NCBI RefSeq assembly: GCF_026107645.2
Contig: NZ_JAPCHV010000012.1
Location: 79,042-143,041 of the forward strand
DNA: 64,000 nt
DNA from: Flavobacterium sp. MFBS3-15
GTDB taxonomy: Bacteria; Bacteroidota; Bacteroidia; Flavobacteriales; Flavobacteriaceae
Direction: 5' to 3'
The translations under genes were made by a program, and so were the position numbers. Positions 1 to 9,727 of the stretch are shown here, one piece after another. How positions within the stretch are numbered: the first letter of the stretch is position 1; every line of letters begins with the position of its first letter. The notes beneath the pieces are model-generated. The model was given only the letters and a program-made list of their open reading frames with translations, did not search any database and was not told where the DNA came from.

Positions 1-2
1 TG

Positions 3-809
3 TCCTCTATTGAAAAAGCGCAGGACAACCGAAAGAAGCTTCTTATTGTAGAAGACGAAAAGGAAATACACACCTACCTAAAAGATTTGCTTGGTGAAAA
101 ATATAGCCTGGCCTTTGCCCTGAACGGTGCAGATGCTATGAAAATTGTAGAGAAAGACCTGCCCGACCTTATCATTAGCGATGTGATGATGCCGGTAATG
201 GACGGCGTGGAGCTGTGCCGGATTATTAAGACAGATGTGCGTACCTGCCACATACCGTTTATAATGCTTACCGCAAAAAGCTCGGTAGAGCATCGGATCG
301 AGGGACTGGAAAGCGGAGCCAATTCCTATATCCCCAAACCTTTTTACCCGGACCACCTTATGGTACGTGTGCAAAAGCTGCTGGAGGAAAAAGAACTTAT
401 ACTTAAGCATTTTGCACAGGATACACTTGTAGAAAGCCTTAATGAAATACCTCTGGATAATGATGAGAAGGCGTTTATCAAATCCGCTATAGATATCATA
501 AGGAAAAATATAGACAGCGAAAACCTGGACAGCGCTTTTATCGAGAAAGCTTTGGGTATAAGCAATTCGCAACTGTACCGCAAAACTAAGGAGTTTTTCA
601 ACCTCTCACCGGGCGACCTCATACGTACAGTAAGGCTTAAGTATGCTGCCGAGTTATTGCGCAAAAATGTGCTTACTGTATCGGAAATATGCTACAAATC
701 GGGTTTCAACAACCGATCTTACTTTTACAGGGAGTTTAAAAAACTATACGGAACCACACCAAAAAACTACCAGTTGCAATTCAGCGCAAAAAAGGCAGCA
801 TTCAAATAA
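3..809 (+). CDS. Hybrid two-component system regulator (HTCS), 3' part: receiver plus AraC-type DNA-binding domain
   Basis: The reading frame is open from the window edge, so this is the C-terminal part of a longer protein. The readable part starts with a receiver domain (KLLIVEDEKE, phosphoacceptor Asp in IISDVMMPVMDG, conserved Lys in IPKPF). After a linker comes an AraC/XylS HTH (LSPGDLIRTVRLKYAAELL, then SEICYKSGFNNRSYFYREFKKLYG). This order is the cytoplasmic end of Bacteroidota HTCS regulators, which sense an oligosaccharide with a periplasmic domain and activate the adjacent PUL; the sensor and kinase parts would lie before position 1. It sits directly upstream of, and in the same direction as, susC/susD, and a paired palindrome in the gap is a candidate target. 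An ATG at 87 would cut into the receiver domain, so it is not the true start. Confidence 0.9.
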   Translation, partial: SSIEKAQDNRKKLLIVEDEKEIHTYLKDLLGEKYSLAFALNGADAMKIVEKDLPDLIISDVMMPVMDGVELCRIIKTDVRTCHIPFIMLTAKSSVEHRIEGLESGANSYIPKPFYPDHLMVRVQKLLEEKELILKHFAQDTLVESLNEIPLDNDEKAFIKSAIDIIRKNIDSENLDSAFIEKALGISNSQLYRKTKEFFNLSPGDLIRTVRLKYAAELLRKNVLTVSEICYKSGFNNRSYFYREFKKLYGTTPKNYQLQFSAKKAAFK

Positions 810-835
810 TCTTGAAAATCAACAACTTAACATCA

Positions 836-864
836 GTGTACACTTTTGAAGAAATAGTGTACAC
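836..864. promoter_or_regulatory. Paired GTGTACAC sites, candidate operator for the PUL regulator
   Basis: The palindrome GTGTACAC occurs at 836-843 and again at 857-864, both preceded by A. The start-to-start distance is 21 bp, two helical turns, so both copies face the same side of the DNA. The pair lies in the 187-bp gap between the HTCS gene and susC. AraC-type HTCS dimers are known to bind paired direct elements upstream of susC, so this is the best operator candidate here. Function is inferred. I found no clear TAnnTTTG box in this gap. Confidence 0.5.
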
Positions 865-996
865 AATTTTTTTATGCGTTATTTACATTTACAACGTTTT
901 CGTAACCCAATAATTAACTAAAATCCAAATTTAAACCAATGTTAATGACACACATGAAAAAAAATTATCAAAACATTAACAAAACACATTTCTGAT

Positions 997-3900
997 ATGA
1001 GTAAGAAAATTATTTGCCATTTGCTCCTTATGTGGGCAACATTATCAGGGGGGGCAATATTTGCCCAAACCGTATCGGGTACTGTAACCGATAAAGATGG
1101 GCCCCTGCCATCGGTTAGTGTTATTGTAAAAGGATCTGCCACAGGCACTACAACCGATTTTGACGGTAATTATACGATTAATGCAGGGCCTACAGATGTA
1201 ATTGTATTTAGCTTTATCGGCTACGCTACGCAAGAGGTACCTAATAACGGATCAGGTACAATAAACGTTGTATTAGCCGAAGACACCCAGCAGCTTGACG
1301 AGATTGTGGTTGTGGGCTATACCGGACAGAAAAAAAGTTCGATCTCGGGTGCGGTTGCGCAGATCGATGTGGAGAACATGACTAAAACAAGGGTACATGA
1401 TGTTGCACAGGCATTACAAGGGCAGGCTGCCGGTGTATTTGTAGCTGCCAATACAGGTGCTCCCGGTGACGGCATAAAAATTCGTATACGTGGTGAAGGC
1501 ACTGTTAATGGAAATGACATACTTTATATTGTTGATGGCGTGCCAACTACAGAAATATCATTCCTTAACCAAGGGGATATTAAAACTATTACAGTATTAA
1601 AGGATGCTGCATCAGCATCGATTTACGGTTCGCGGGCAGGCAACGGGGTTGTTGTGATTACCACTAAACAGGGCGCAGAAGGAAAGGGTACGCTTGATGT
1701 GAATGCTTTTACAGGAATTCACTTTGCACAAAACCTGCCGGACATGCTGAATGCAGACCAGTACCTTACGGTTAAAGACCGTGCATGGCATAACACTATA
1801 GGAAATGATCCAAGCGCGGAAAGCCCCTATGCTTTTGACCGCAGGACTAGAACAGACCTTGCCAATACTAACTGGCTTGACGAATTGTTTAACACAGGTA
1901 TATCAAACAACGTGCAGGTATCGGCAAGTGGTGGAAATGAAAAGATGCACTACCTTATATCAGGAGGATACTATGGAATGGACGGTATCGTAACCGAAGA
2001 CAAGGATAAGTACAAGCGTGTAAATTTTAGGACAAACATTAACGGTGAATTATTTGACAGGTTTACGGTAGGCACAAACCTGCAGATAAGCTTTGCGTCG
2101 CAAGACAAGCTTTCATCTGCTGGTGACGCACCTGGCGTAATCCGCCACGCGCTTATCCGGCCGCCTGTTATTCCGGTTTACAAAGACCCTACCGACCCAA
2201 CATGGTCATCGAGAAACCCTTACACCGACTTGCCATTTTACACTGGACCTGACGGCGGATGGAGTAAAATATACGAATACACCTCTAACCCTTTGGCAAT
2301 AGTACACTTTACGGATGACAAGAGAAATACCTACCAGACATTTGGTAACGTATTTGCAGAATATGCTTTCCTTAGCGACAAATCGCTAAAGTTGAGGAGC
2401 AACCTGGGTGTTGACGCTAAGTTTTCGCATAACAAAAACTTTGGTGAAAATTATGGAGACCCTAACATTGCCAACCCAGCCGATGTATATTATGGACTTG
2501 GCAGAAACAATAGACCCAATAGCCTGAATGAAAACCGTGGTCAGGATGTGACCTTTACATGGTCAAACACACTGAATTTTGTAAAAAACTTTGGCGACCA
2601 CAGCATTAATGCCTTGGCCGGCTCAGAGATAATTAAGAATAAAGCCGCTGCAATAGGTGGTGCACGCTCAAATTTTGATATTTTTACCGATCCTTTCCGC
2701 TACCTTGACTATGGCGGCATAGGAAGTGCAAACACTCCTTACCCTTATAGTTCGGGCAGCGAAACACAATGGACACTTGTTTCCTTTTTTGGCACTGCTA
2801 CCTATGGATATAAAGACAGGTATTATGCTACTGCCACTATGAGGGCTGACGGTTCTTCACGATTTGGGCCTAATAATAAATGGGGCTACTTTCCTGCCCT
2901 TTCCGGTAACTGGATCATATCAAACGAAGATTTTCTGAAGGACTCTAATGCTTTATCATACCTGAGGCTAAGGGCCGGATGGGGACAAAATGGTAATCAA
3001 AACCTGCCATTCAATGGATATGACACCTTTGTTTTTTATACCGAAAATGGCCCTCAATTTCAGCGATTCGGAAATGATGACCTGAAATGGGAAACCACTA
3101 CGCAAACTAACATAGGTCTTGATTTCTCATTCTTAAACAATAAACTCTCATTTTCAGCAGATTATTTCCATAAAAAAACAGACGACATCCTTCTAACTAT
3201 AACACCTCCGGGTATTGCGGGTAACCTAAGCCCAACATGGATAAATGCCGGATCGGTAGTAAACAAGGGACTTGAATTGATGGCGAGTTACCAAAACAAT
3301 GACAGTGACTTTAAATATGGTATATCTGCAAATATGGCTACCCTAAAAAATGAGGTAACACAGCTTGAAGGAAGAGTACCTTATATAAATTACACCGGCG
3401 ATAACACAAGAGTTGAAGTAGGACAGGCTTTGCATTCGTACTATGGATATGAATTTATCGGCATATACCAAAACCAGGCTGAAATTGACGAATACCTATA
3501 TACAAACGCTAACGGAAGACAGCCCGGAGATATGAAGTTTAGAGATGTAAACGGAGATGGCGAAATCAATGCTCAGGATAGAAAAATTATTGGTAACCCA
3601 ACTCCTGAGATAACATATGGTATCAATTTTAATGCATCGTATAAAAACTTTGATTTGTCGTTCTTGTGGCAGGGCGTTAGTAACATTGACCGTTACAATG
3701 ACCTTAAACAGATACTCGATTATGATACAAGGCCTTTCAATTCTACTACCGCAGTACTTGGAGCATGGGACGGTGAAGGCTCAACCAACTCAACCCCACG
3801 CTTAACTTTTAATCCTAATGGTGGGCAAGAGATTTCAAGCAAATTTGTTGAGGATGCATCCTACCTTAGACTGAAAAACATAGAATTGGGCTACACATTC

Positions 3901-4068
3901 ACAAATTCGATAAAAGGTTTTACCAGCCTGCGAATCTACGCTTCAGGACAAAACCTGCTAACATTTACCAAATACACAGGCCTGGATCCCGAATCTACAT
4001 TATATAAAGACCAGGGTACTTACCCACAATCTGCCGCTGTATTGTTTGGTGCACAGATTAAACTCTAA
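997..4068 (+). CDS. SusC-type TonB-dependent oligosaccharide receptor
   Basis: This 1023-residue outer-membrane importer has a signal peptide ending near GGAIFAQ. A carboxypeptidase-regulatory-like domain follows (SGTVTDKDGPLPSVSVIV, about residues 27-90). Next is a complete plug domain with the SusC/RagA signature (LDEIVVVGYTGQ through YIVDGVP to ASIYGSRAGNGVVVITTKQG, about residues 99-230). A long beta-barrel runs to a C-terminal aromatic/basic end (FGAQIKL). SusC proteins take up glycan fragments across the outer membrane using TonB energy with a SusD lid. The susD gene starts 10 bp downstream and the regulator lies upstream. Length and domain order are normal, which makes it a useful control for the plugless barrel at 31818-34571. 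The substrate is not known; the neighbouring GH130 and GH13 genes suggest a mixed mannosyl/glucosyl oligosaccharide. Confidence 0.95.
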   Translation: MSKKIICHLLLMWATLSGGAIFAQTVSGTVTDKDGPLPSVSVIVKGSATGTTTDFDGNYTINAGPTDVIVFSFIGYATQEVPNNGSGTINVVLAEDTQQLDEIVVVGYTGQKKSSISGAVAQIDVENMTKTRVHDVAQALQGQAAGVFVAANTGAPGDGIKIRIRGEGTVNGNDILYIVDGVPTTEISFLNQGDIKTITVLKDAASASIYGSRAGNGVVVITTKQGAEGKGTLDVNAFTGIHFAQNLPDMLNADQYLTVKDRAWHNTIGNDPSAESPYAFDRRTRTDLANTNWLDELFNTGISNNVQVSASGGNEKMHYLISGGYYGMDGIVTEDKDKYKRVNFRTNINGELFDRFTVGTNLQISFASQDKLSSAGDAPGVIRHALIRPPVIPVYKDPTDPTWSSRNPYTDLPFYTGPDGGWSKIYEYTSNPLAIVHFTDDKRNTYQTFGNVFAEYAFLSDKSLKLRSNLGVDAKFSHNKNFGENYGDPNIANPADVYYGLGRNNRPNSLNENRGQDVTFTWSNTLNFVKNFGDHSINALAGSEIIKNKAAAIGGARSNFDIFTDPFRYLDYGGIGSANTPYPYSSGSETQWTLVSFFGTATYGYKDRYYATATMRADGSSRFGPNNKWGYFPALSGNWIISNEDFLKDSNALSYLRLRAGWGQNGNQNLPFNGYDTFVFYTENGPQFQRFGNDDLKWETTTQTNIGLDFSFLNNKLSFSADYFHKKTDDILLTITPPGIAGNLSPTWINAGSVVNKGLELMASYQNNDSDFKYGISANMATLKNEVTQLEGRVPYINYTGDNTRVEVGQALHSYYGYEFIGIYQNQAEIDEYLYTNANGRQPGDMKFRDVNGDGEINAQDRKIIGNPTPEITYGINFNASYKNFDLSFLWQGVSNIDRYNDLKQILDYDTRPFNSTTAVLGAWDGEGSTNSTPRLTFNPNGGQEISSKFVEDASYLRLKNIELGYTFTNSIKGFTSLRIYASGQNLLTFTKYTGLDPESTLYKDQGTYPQSAAVLFGAQIKL

Positions 4069-4078
4069 AAAAACAGTT

Positions 4079-5560
4079 ATGAAAAATTATATTAAAATTG
4101 GATTATTAGCAGGCGTTATGGCATTTACTGCCTGTGAAGATGAACTGGATAACCCTCCGTATGGTGTATTAACGCAGGACGAAGCTGACGATACTCCAAC
4201 TATCACTTCTATGGAAAATACAGTACGCTCATCGTACGACCTGCTTTCTAACAGGCTGAACATTTTAGGCGACTGGAACTGGGCCGGCGGCCTTGTGTTC
4301 CAAAACGATTATATACTTCAGGACATCGCATCGGACGATATGGAGAAAAAATGGGTCACTGATGGTGACCAGCCCTGGATGGACGAGATAAACAACTTTA
4401 CGTTTACCTCTACCAACGGAGGGCCAAACGGATTATGGAAATATAATTATGAAGCTATAAAAAGGCTGAACACTGTACTGGAACATTTAAACAAAGATAA
4501 CATCGAGGAAATCACAGGGATAACTACTGAAAGGAAAAATCAGTTGAAAGGTGAAGCCTACTTCCTCCGATCTTACTATTATTTCTCGCTTGTAACAAAT
4601 TTTGGAGATGTGCCACTTGTACTTCAACCGATTAAAACTTTTGAGCAGTCGTTTGAAGTGGCAGTACGTGCACCAAAAGAACAAGTATGGGAGCAGATTA
4701 AGGCTGATCTTGTTATCGCGAAAGGATTGTTGCCTAACACGAAGTATTCTTCTGAAACAGAAAAATGGAGGGTATCTAAAGGCGCTGTGATTGCATTACA
4801 GGCAAAATCAGAACTGTATACAGAGAATTGGAGTGCAGTGCCGACGCTTGTAGATGAGCTTGGTCCTTTGGGTTTCAGCCTGAATACAAATTACTTTGAC
4901 TCGTTCAGGACATCGTCTGAATTTAATGAAAATGAAGTAATTTTTTGTTTCGACCACCAGACTAACGCCACTCCTCGCAGAGGCAATGGTATATGTGCAC
5001 CACTTGGCTGGGGCTTTTTTGCGCCAAGCAGTGATTTCCTCGCGGCATTTGAACCTAATGATCCCAGGCTATTATATACAGTAAATGTAGGGCCACAAAA
5101 CGTGAACAAAATGCTGGGCAGCCTCGATGGTCTAAATAAAGGCAATGATGATGCGCCAAATAATAAGATATATATGCGCTATGCCGATGCATTGCTTTGG
5201 AAGGCCGAAGCTTTATTGAAAACTGGCGATCATGCGGGAGCAATCGCAATCATCAACCAGATAAGAGAAAGAGCCAGAACAACGGTAACAGCTGATGGCG
5301 ATTTTGCGCCAGCGGGCACGCTGCCAGCAAGGCCGTCTTCTACCGATACGGCTACTGTGATGGATTGGCTTATCCATGAAAGAAGAGTGGAACTTGGCTT
5401 TGAGAACCAAAGGATGCTCGACCTGAAACGTTGGGGGATAGCAAAAGAAGTACTACAGGCGCACGGAAAGAACTTCCAGGATAAGCACTACCTCTATCCG
5501 ATTCCACAATCTGAAATAGATGTTTCGGCAGGTACGCTTACACAAAATCCTGGATACTAA
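4079..5560 (+). CDS. SusD/RagB-type glycan-binding lipoprotein
   Basis: This 493-residue surface lipoprotein caps the SusC barrel and binds glycan. The ATG at 4079 was chosen over the one at 4046, which overlaps susC, because it gives a clean lipoprotein signal (MKNYIKIGLLAG, lipobox AFTAC). The TPR-like SusD fold is supported by GEAYFLRSYYYFSLVTNFGDVPLV near residue 165 and by the C-terminal block WLIHERRVELGFENQRMLDLKRWG with the ending IPQSEIDVS typical of the family. It starts 10 bp after susC and is surely co-transcribed. After its stop, 5561-5648 holds a short GC-rich hairpin-like stretch (gtgcccgggac) and no gene. Confidence 0.95.
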   Translation: MKNYIKIGLLAGVMAFTACEDELDNPPYGVLTQDEADDTPTITSMENTVRSSYDLLSNRLNILGDWNWAGGLVFQNDYILQDIASDDMEKKWVTDGDQPWMDEINNFTFTSTNGGPNGLWKYNYEAIKRLNTVLEHLNKDNIEEITGITTERKNQLKGEAYFLRSYYYFSLVTNFGDVPLVLQPIKTFEQSFEVAVRAPKEQVWEQIKADLVIAKGLLPNTKYSSETEKWRVSKGAVIALQAKSELYTENWSAVPTLVDELGPLGFSLNTNYFDSFRTSSEFNENEVIFCFDHQTNATPRRGNGICAPLGWGFFAPSSDFLAAFEPNDPRLLYTVNVGPQNVNKMLGSLDGLNKGNDDAPNNKIYMRYADALLWKAEALLKTGDHAGAIAIINQIRERARTTVTADGDFAPAGTLPARPSSTDTATVMDWLIHERRVELGFENQRMLDLKRWGIAKEVLQAHGKNFQDKHYLYPIPQSEIDVSAGTLTQNPGY

Positions 5561-5648
5561 GAAAACTTATTAAAAATACGTGTTTGGGTTAGTGCCCGGG
5601 ACTGTTCGTAATCAGACCGGGCTAACCTAAATCACTTTACAATTGCAA

Positions 5649-6713
5649 ATGAAAGATTTAGCAAAACGCTTTCCACAAAATCCATTACTATCTCCGGCCG
5701 ACCTTATTCCAAGCAGGGACGGGCTGGAAATTACCTGCTTGCTCAACCCCGGTGCCTTTACTTTTCAGGGTAAAACATGGCTTATAGTGCGCGTGGCAGA
5801 AAGGCCAAAGCAGGCTGAAAAAGTGATCTCCTTCCCTATCCTTACCGGAAACGGGAGCATAGAGATTATGGAGATTGACAAGAACGACCCGGAGTTGATA
5901 GCCGATGACGCAAGGGTCATTAACTACAAGGGCGAGGATTACCTTACTACCCTGTCGCACCTGCGCCTGCTGTGCAGCGACAACGGTATTGATTTTTATG
6001 AACCGGATGGCTACCCAGTGCTTGTGGGCGAAGGCATTATGGAAACCTTCGGCATTGAGGATTGCCGCGTGGCCGAAATTGACGGCACTTATTACCTAAC
6101 TTTTACTTCAGTTTCGCCAAACGGCGTGGGTGTTGGTTTGCGCACAACTAGAGACTGGAAAAACTTTGAGAAACACGGGCTTATATTCCCGGCGCACAAT
6201 AAAGATTGTGCCATTTTTGACGAGAAGATAAACGGCCTGTTCTATGCCATACACCGACCAAGCAGTGTAGACATAGGCGGTAACTATATATGGATCGCCT
6301 CATCCCCGGACGGCATTTACTGGGGCGGCCACAAATGCATTGTAAAAACCCGCAAAGGCCATTGGGACAGCAAGCGCGTAGGCGGAGGCGCTGCCCCGAT
6401 AAAAACGGAAAAAGGCTGGCTGGAAATATACCATGGCGCTAACGAGGCACACCAATATTGCCTTGGAGCAGTCCTTTTGGATTTGAACGACCCCTCTAAA
6501 GTGCTGGCACGTACGGAAGAGCCTATCATGAGACCGCTGGAAGAGTATGAATTGAAAGGCTTTTTCGGTCATGTGGTGTTTACCAACGGGCATATTGTGG
6601 AGCCTGACGGCGACACAGTAACGGTTTACTACGGCGCGGCAGACGAATTTGTATGCGCTGCGAAATTCTCCATTCAGGATATCCTTTCACTTTTAAAATA
6701 CGACCGATGCTGA
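5649..6713 (+). CDS. GH130-family beta-mannoside phosphorylase or hydrolase
   Basis: This cytoplasmic protein of about 354 residues, without a signal peptide, is a five-bladed beta-propeller enzyme of GH130. Support comes from the N-terminal RFPQNPLLSPADLIPS and the general-acid region GIEDCRVAEIDGTYYLTFTS (Asp in GIED). Other family blocks are SSPDGIYWG, KRVGGGAAPIKTEKGWLEIYHGA and VYYGAADEFVCAAKF. The family cleaves beta-mannosyl linkages, mostly by phosphorolysis, yielding mannose 1-phosphate. I cannot decide between phosphorylase and hydrolase or name the linkage by eye. The ATG at 5649 is preferred over a TTG at 5643. Its stop overlaps the start of the MFS gene by 7 bp, so import across the inner membrane and intracellular cleavage are coupled. 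Confidence 0.85.
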   Translation: MKDLAKRFPQNPLLSPADLIPSRDGLEITCLLNPGAFTFQGKTWLIVRVAERPKQAEKVISFPILTGNGSIEIMEIDKNDPELIADDARVINYKGEDYLTTLSHLRLLCSDNGIDFYEPDGYPVLVGEGIMETFGIEDCRVAEIDGTYYLTFTSVSPNGVGVGLRTTRDWKNFEKHGLIFPAHNKDCAIFDEKINGLFYAIHRPSSVDIGGNYIWIASSPDGIYWGGHKCIVKTRKGHWDSKRVGGGAAPIKTEKGWLEIYHGANEAHQYCLGAVLLDLNDPSKVLARTEEPIMRPLEEYELKGFFGHVVFTNGHIVEPDGDTVTVYYGAADEFVCAAKFSIQDILSLLKYDRC

Positions 6714-7999
6714 AAAAACTTATTACAGAGGTCGACCATTTTAAAAACCAGTCGCATAACTTTAAAATACTGGTGCTTACCAATCTGGTATATGCGTTGG
6801 TACAGCCGGTGATTGATATATTTGTGGCGGCCTATATCATGCGGAATTCTGATGATACCTCGATGGTAGTGACTTACCAGCTGGCTATTTACACGGGTAT
6901 CCCCCTTACGTTTTTGCTGAATGGCTTTTTGCTGAAACATATCAGTATAAGGATGCTCTATTCGATAGGTATGATGCTTAGCGGCGTTTCGATGATCATC
7001 ATGATGTCCCTTACTACACTTACTCTTGGAGGCATTGCAGTAGCGGGCATTACAATGGGGTTGTCGTTCGGGCTGTATTGGTCCAACCGCGACTACCTGG
7101 CGATATACACCACAAACGACGACAACCGGAACTACTACTACGGCCTCGAAACGTTTTTTTACACCATCATTGCCATAATAATCCCGGTTGCCATAGGCTG
7201 GTTCATCCAGTCAAAATCAGGTGCCGACGGAAAGCACGATGCGTACGTTATCATTACCTGTATCGTATTTGTCATCACCATGTGCGCTTCGGCAGTATGC
7301 TTCAGGGGCAGATTTGAAAATCCGGTACAGAAGAAATACATCTTCTTCAAGTTTCATCCTCTGTGGTACAAACTACTTTCATTAGCAGCTTTCAAAGGGT
7401 TGGCACAGGGATTCCTGGTAACCGCCCCTGCCATGCTTATCTTTAAAATATTGGGCGAAGAAGGTGCGCTGGGCAATGCACAATCCATAGGAGCCGTGTT
7501 GGCCGCCATCATCATTTATTTCGTAGGTCGTTTCTCGAAGCCGTCTGACAGGGTAAAGACGTTTACCGTAGGGCTTGTGCTTTTTGCGATAGGTGCATGC
7601 GCCAATGGCCTTCTGTTCAACGAAACGGGCGTTATCGTGTTCCTGCTGCTGCTGCTCATGGCAAAACCTCTAATGGACCTGGCCTACTACCCTATCCAGC
7701 TGCGTGTTATCGACATTGTATCGAAAATAGAAAAGCGTGGCGAGTTTGCCTACATCCTGAACCACGAAGCCGGACTATATCTTGGAAGACTGCTGGGCGC
7801 GGGTACATTCCTGCTGTTGTTTTATTTTGTATCTGAAGACTTTGCCCTTCAATATGCAGTGGCCATCATTGCCATATTGCAATTATGCTCTATCTTCATC
7901 AGCAAAAACATTATTTCCCATGGCAACAGGATAGCCACTGAGCCTGAAAAGATTGAACCTGAAGAAGTGATGCAGGAAGCAGCTTCTAACTTAGTATAA
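6707..7999 (+). CDS. MFS sugar transporter of the PUL
   Basis: This integral membrane protein of 430 residues has about 12 hydrophobic segments (for example FKILVLTNLVYALVQPVIDI, LTFLLNGFLL, IYFVGRF, FLLLLLLMAKPLMDLAYYPI). It matches the major facilitator superfamily and probably moves the oligosaccharide released in the periplasm into the cytoplasm for the GH130 enzyme. The start at 6707 (MLKKLITEVDHFKNQ) overlaps the GH130 stop by 7 bp, which indicates translational coupling; the ATG at 6653 lies inside the GH130 gene and is rejected. The C-terminus is a short acidic tail (PEKIEPEEVMQEAA). The exported protein at 8018 follows after 18 bp. Confidence 0.88.
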   Translation: MLKKLITEVDHFKNQSHNFKILVLTNLVYALVQPVIDIFVAAYIMRNSDDTSMVVTYQLAIYTGIPLTFLLNGFLLKHISIRMLYSIGMMLSGVSMIIMMSLTTLTLGGIAVAGITMGLSFGLYWSNRDYLAIYTTNDDNRNYYYGLETFFYTIIAIIIPVAIGWFIQSKSGADGKHDAYVIITCIVFVITMCASAVCFRGRFENPVQKKYIFFKFHPLWYKLLSLAAFKGLAQGFLVTAPAMLIFKILGEEGALGNAQSIGAVLAAIIIYFVGRFSKPSDRVKTFTVGLVLFAIGACANGLLFNETGVIVFLLLLLMAKPLMDLAYYPIQLRVIDIVSKIEKRGEFAYILNHEAGLYLGRLLGAGTFLLLFYFVSEDFALQYAVAIIAILQLCSIFISKNIISHGNRIATEPEKIEPEEVMQEAASNLV

Positions 8000-8017
8000 C
8001 AAATCATCAATCAGAAA

Positions 8018-9727
8018 ATGAACAATATATTAAAAGCCTATTTATTATTCGTATCTGCCTACAGCCTGCAAGCGCAGGTAACACAAATCCCGATTCCACG
8101 CGTTGACCAGATGCCCGATATGCCTGCGCATTTTGAAATCATCGACTACAACAAGCTGTCGCACGACTTCAATACCGTGGTTTTCGACTTTAATGCCAAA
8201 GGGAAACACTGGCCGATTGTGTGGATAGACAAATCGCAAAAAAATTTTCCACAGGATGTTGTGGGTATGTATACCGCGATGGGCGATGTAAGGCAGGGAC
8301 CAAATAACAATAGAGGGATGTTCCATGAAGCACTGGCAAGCATGGGAGCAACGTTGGGAGCAACGTTGGTGGGCATCGACAAGACCAAAGACCGTGGCCA
8401 CAATTATGTTGCCATGCTCAAAAACTACTTCAACAGCGAGACCGGCTGGGACATCATGATGAACAATACCTGTCCTGAAGTAGCATTGCTGGGTGGCGGC
8501 TATGGGCGCGACTGGTGGTATGATGTGTATCCGAACGTGCTTTTTTATGCCATTTACGAAAAATACCCGAACGAACCGGGACTGGAGCAGATGGCACGCA
8601 AAATAGCCGATAAGTTCTATGAGGCCGACAAGATACTGAACGGCAACTACGACTACTCGTTCTTTGACTACGGGAAAATGCAGCCGATGAAGAACAACAT
8701 TTGCGCACAGCCCGATGCTGCGGCAGGCCATGCTTGGGTACTGTACTCTGCCTACAAGAAATTCGGGGACAAGAAATATCTTGACGGGGCCATATCGGCG
8801 CTTAATGCGTTACAGTCACAGCCCATCAACCCCACCTACGAACTACTGATGCCTTTTGGGGCCTACCTGGCCGCAAGGATCAACGCCGAAGAAGGTAAAA
8901 CCTACGACATCGACAAAATGCTTGCCTGGAGTTTTGACGGCACCGCAATTTGCCGCGAGGGCTGGGGAGTGCTGGTGGGCAACTGGAATGGCTACGACAT
9001 TTCAGGCACAGTGGGCAGCACGGTAGACCGCGGCGGCTACGGCTTCCTGATGAATACCTACGACATGGCATGGCCCATTGTACCGATGGCCCGCTATAAC
9101 CAGGCATACGCCAATGCCATCGGCAAATGGATGCTGAATGCTGCCAATGCCTCAAAATTCTTCTACCCGCAGTACATGCCGGATGAGCATGAAACCATTC
9201 CGGAGCTGGCAGATGCAAGTAAAAACGTTATCGCCTATGAAGGTATCATCAAGCGCTCAAACATGGATCGGTACCAACACGTACCCGCACCGGTAGCCCA
9301 GGGCGACGGACCTCTATGGGTACCGGGACAGAACCCGCCGGAGTCGCAATTGAGCGTGTACGGCAGCGGCCACGTGGGGATATTCGGCAGCATCATAAAA
9401 AAGACGGATGTGGAGGGAATATTGCAGCTTGACCTGCTGGCAACCGACTCATTCCATGATAAGGCATATCCATCATACTTGTACTATAACCCTCATGGGG
9501 AAACAAAAACCATTACTGTAAAAGCCGCTAAAGGCCAAAAAGTAGATCTATACGACACCATATCAGGCAAGTTTATTGCGAAGAACGTGAAGGCATCTGC
9601 CAAGGTTACCATCCCGGCAAAAGGATCAGCGGTGATTGTGATGGTCCCTGCTAAAGGCAAAGTGACCCGTTCAGGCTCTAAGATGCTTGTTGACAATGTG
9701 GTAATTGATTATAATGCAGCAAAATAA
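8018..9727 (+). CDS. Exported protein of unknown function in the PUL, possibly an alpha/alpha-barrel glycan-active enzyme
   Basis: The protein has 569 residues and a signal peptide (MNNILKAYLLFVSAYSLQAQ). I do not recognise a named family. The body is rich in Trp, Tyr, Asp and Gly, with helical pairs such as AAGHAWVLYSAYKKFGDKKYLDGAI and patches like GGGYGRDWWYDVYPNVLFYAIY, GVLVGNWNGYDISGTVG and TYDMAWPIVPMARYN. This resembles six-hairpin (alpha/alpha) glycoside hydrolases and lyases. The last 90 residues (TITVKAAKGQKVDLYDTISG onward) look like a beta-sandwich, a common C-terminal appendage of such enzymes. It sits between the transporter and a GH13 enzyme, and its stop overlaps the next start (TAATG). 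A glycan-cleaving periplasmic role is inferred from fold impression and position only. Confidence 0.65.
   Translation: MNNILKAYLLFVSAYSLQAQVTQIPIPRVDQMPDMPAHFEIIDYNKLSHDFNTVVFDFNAKGKHWPIVWIDKSQKNFPQDVVGMYTAMGDVRQGPNNNRGMFHEALASMGATLGATLVGIDKTKDRGHNYVAMLKNYFNSETGWDIMMNNTCPEVALLGGGYGRDWWYDVYPNVLFYAIYEKYPNEPGLEQMARKIADKFYEADKILNGNYDYSFFDYGKMQPMKNNICAQPDAAAGHAWVLYSAYKKFGDKKYLDGAISALNALQSQPINPTYELLMPFGAYLAARINAEEGKTYDIDKMLAWSFDGTAICREGWGVLVGNWNGYDISGTVGSTVDRGGYGFLMNTYDMAWPIVPMARYNQAYANAIGKWMLNAANASKFFYPQYMPDEHETIPELADASKNVIAYEGIIKRSNMDRYQHVPAPVAQGDGPLWVPGQNPPESQLSVYGSGHVGIFGSIIKKTDVEGILQLDLLATDSFHDKAYPSYLYYNPHGETKTITVKAAKGQKVDLYDTISGKFIAKNVKASAKVTIPAKGSAVIVMVPAKGKVTRSGSKMLVDNVVIDYNAAK

Noticed and set aside
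8045..8731. 228-codon minus-strand frame opposite the PUL exported protein
   Set aside because: It is antisense to a coupled gene with signal peptide and consistent domain text. The translation is Val/His-rich shadow sequence without motifs.
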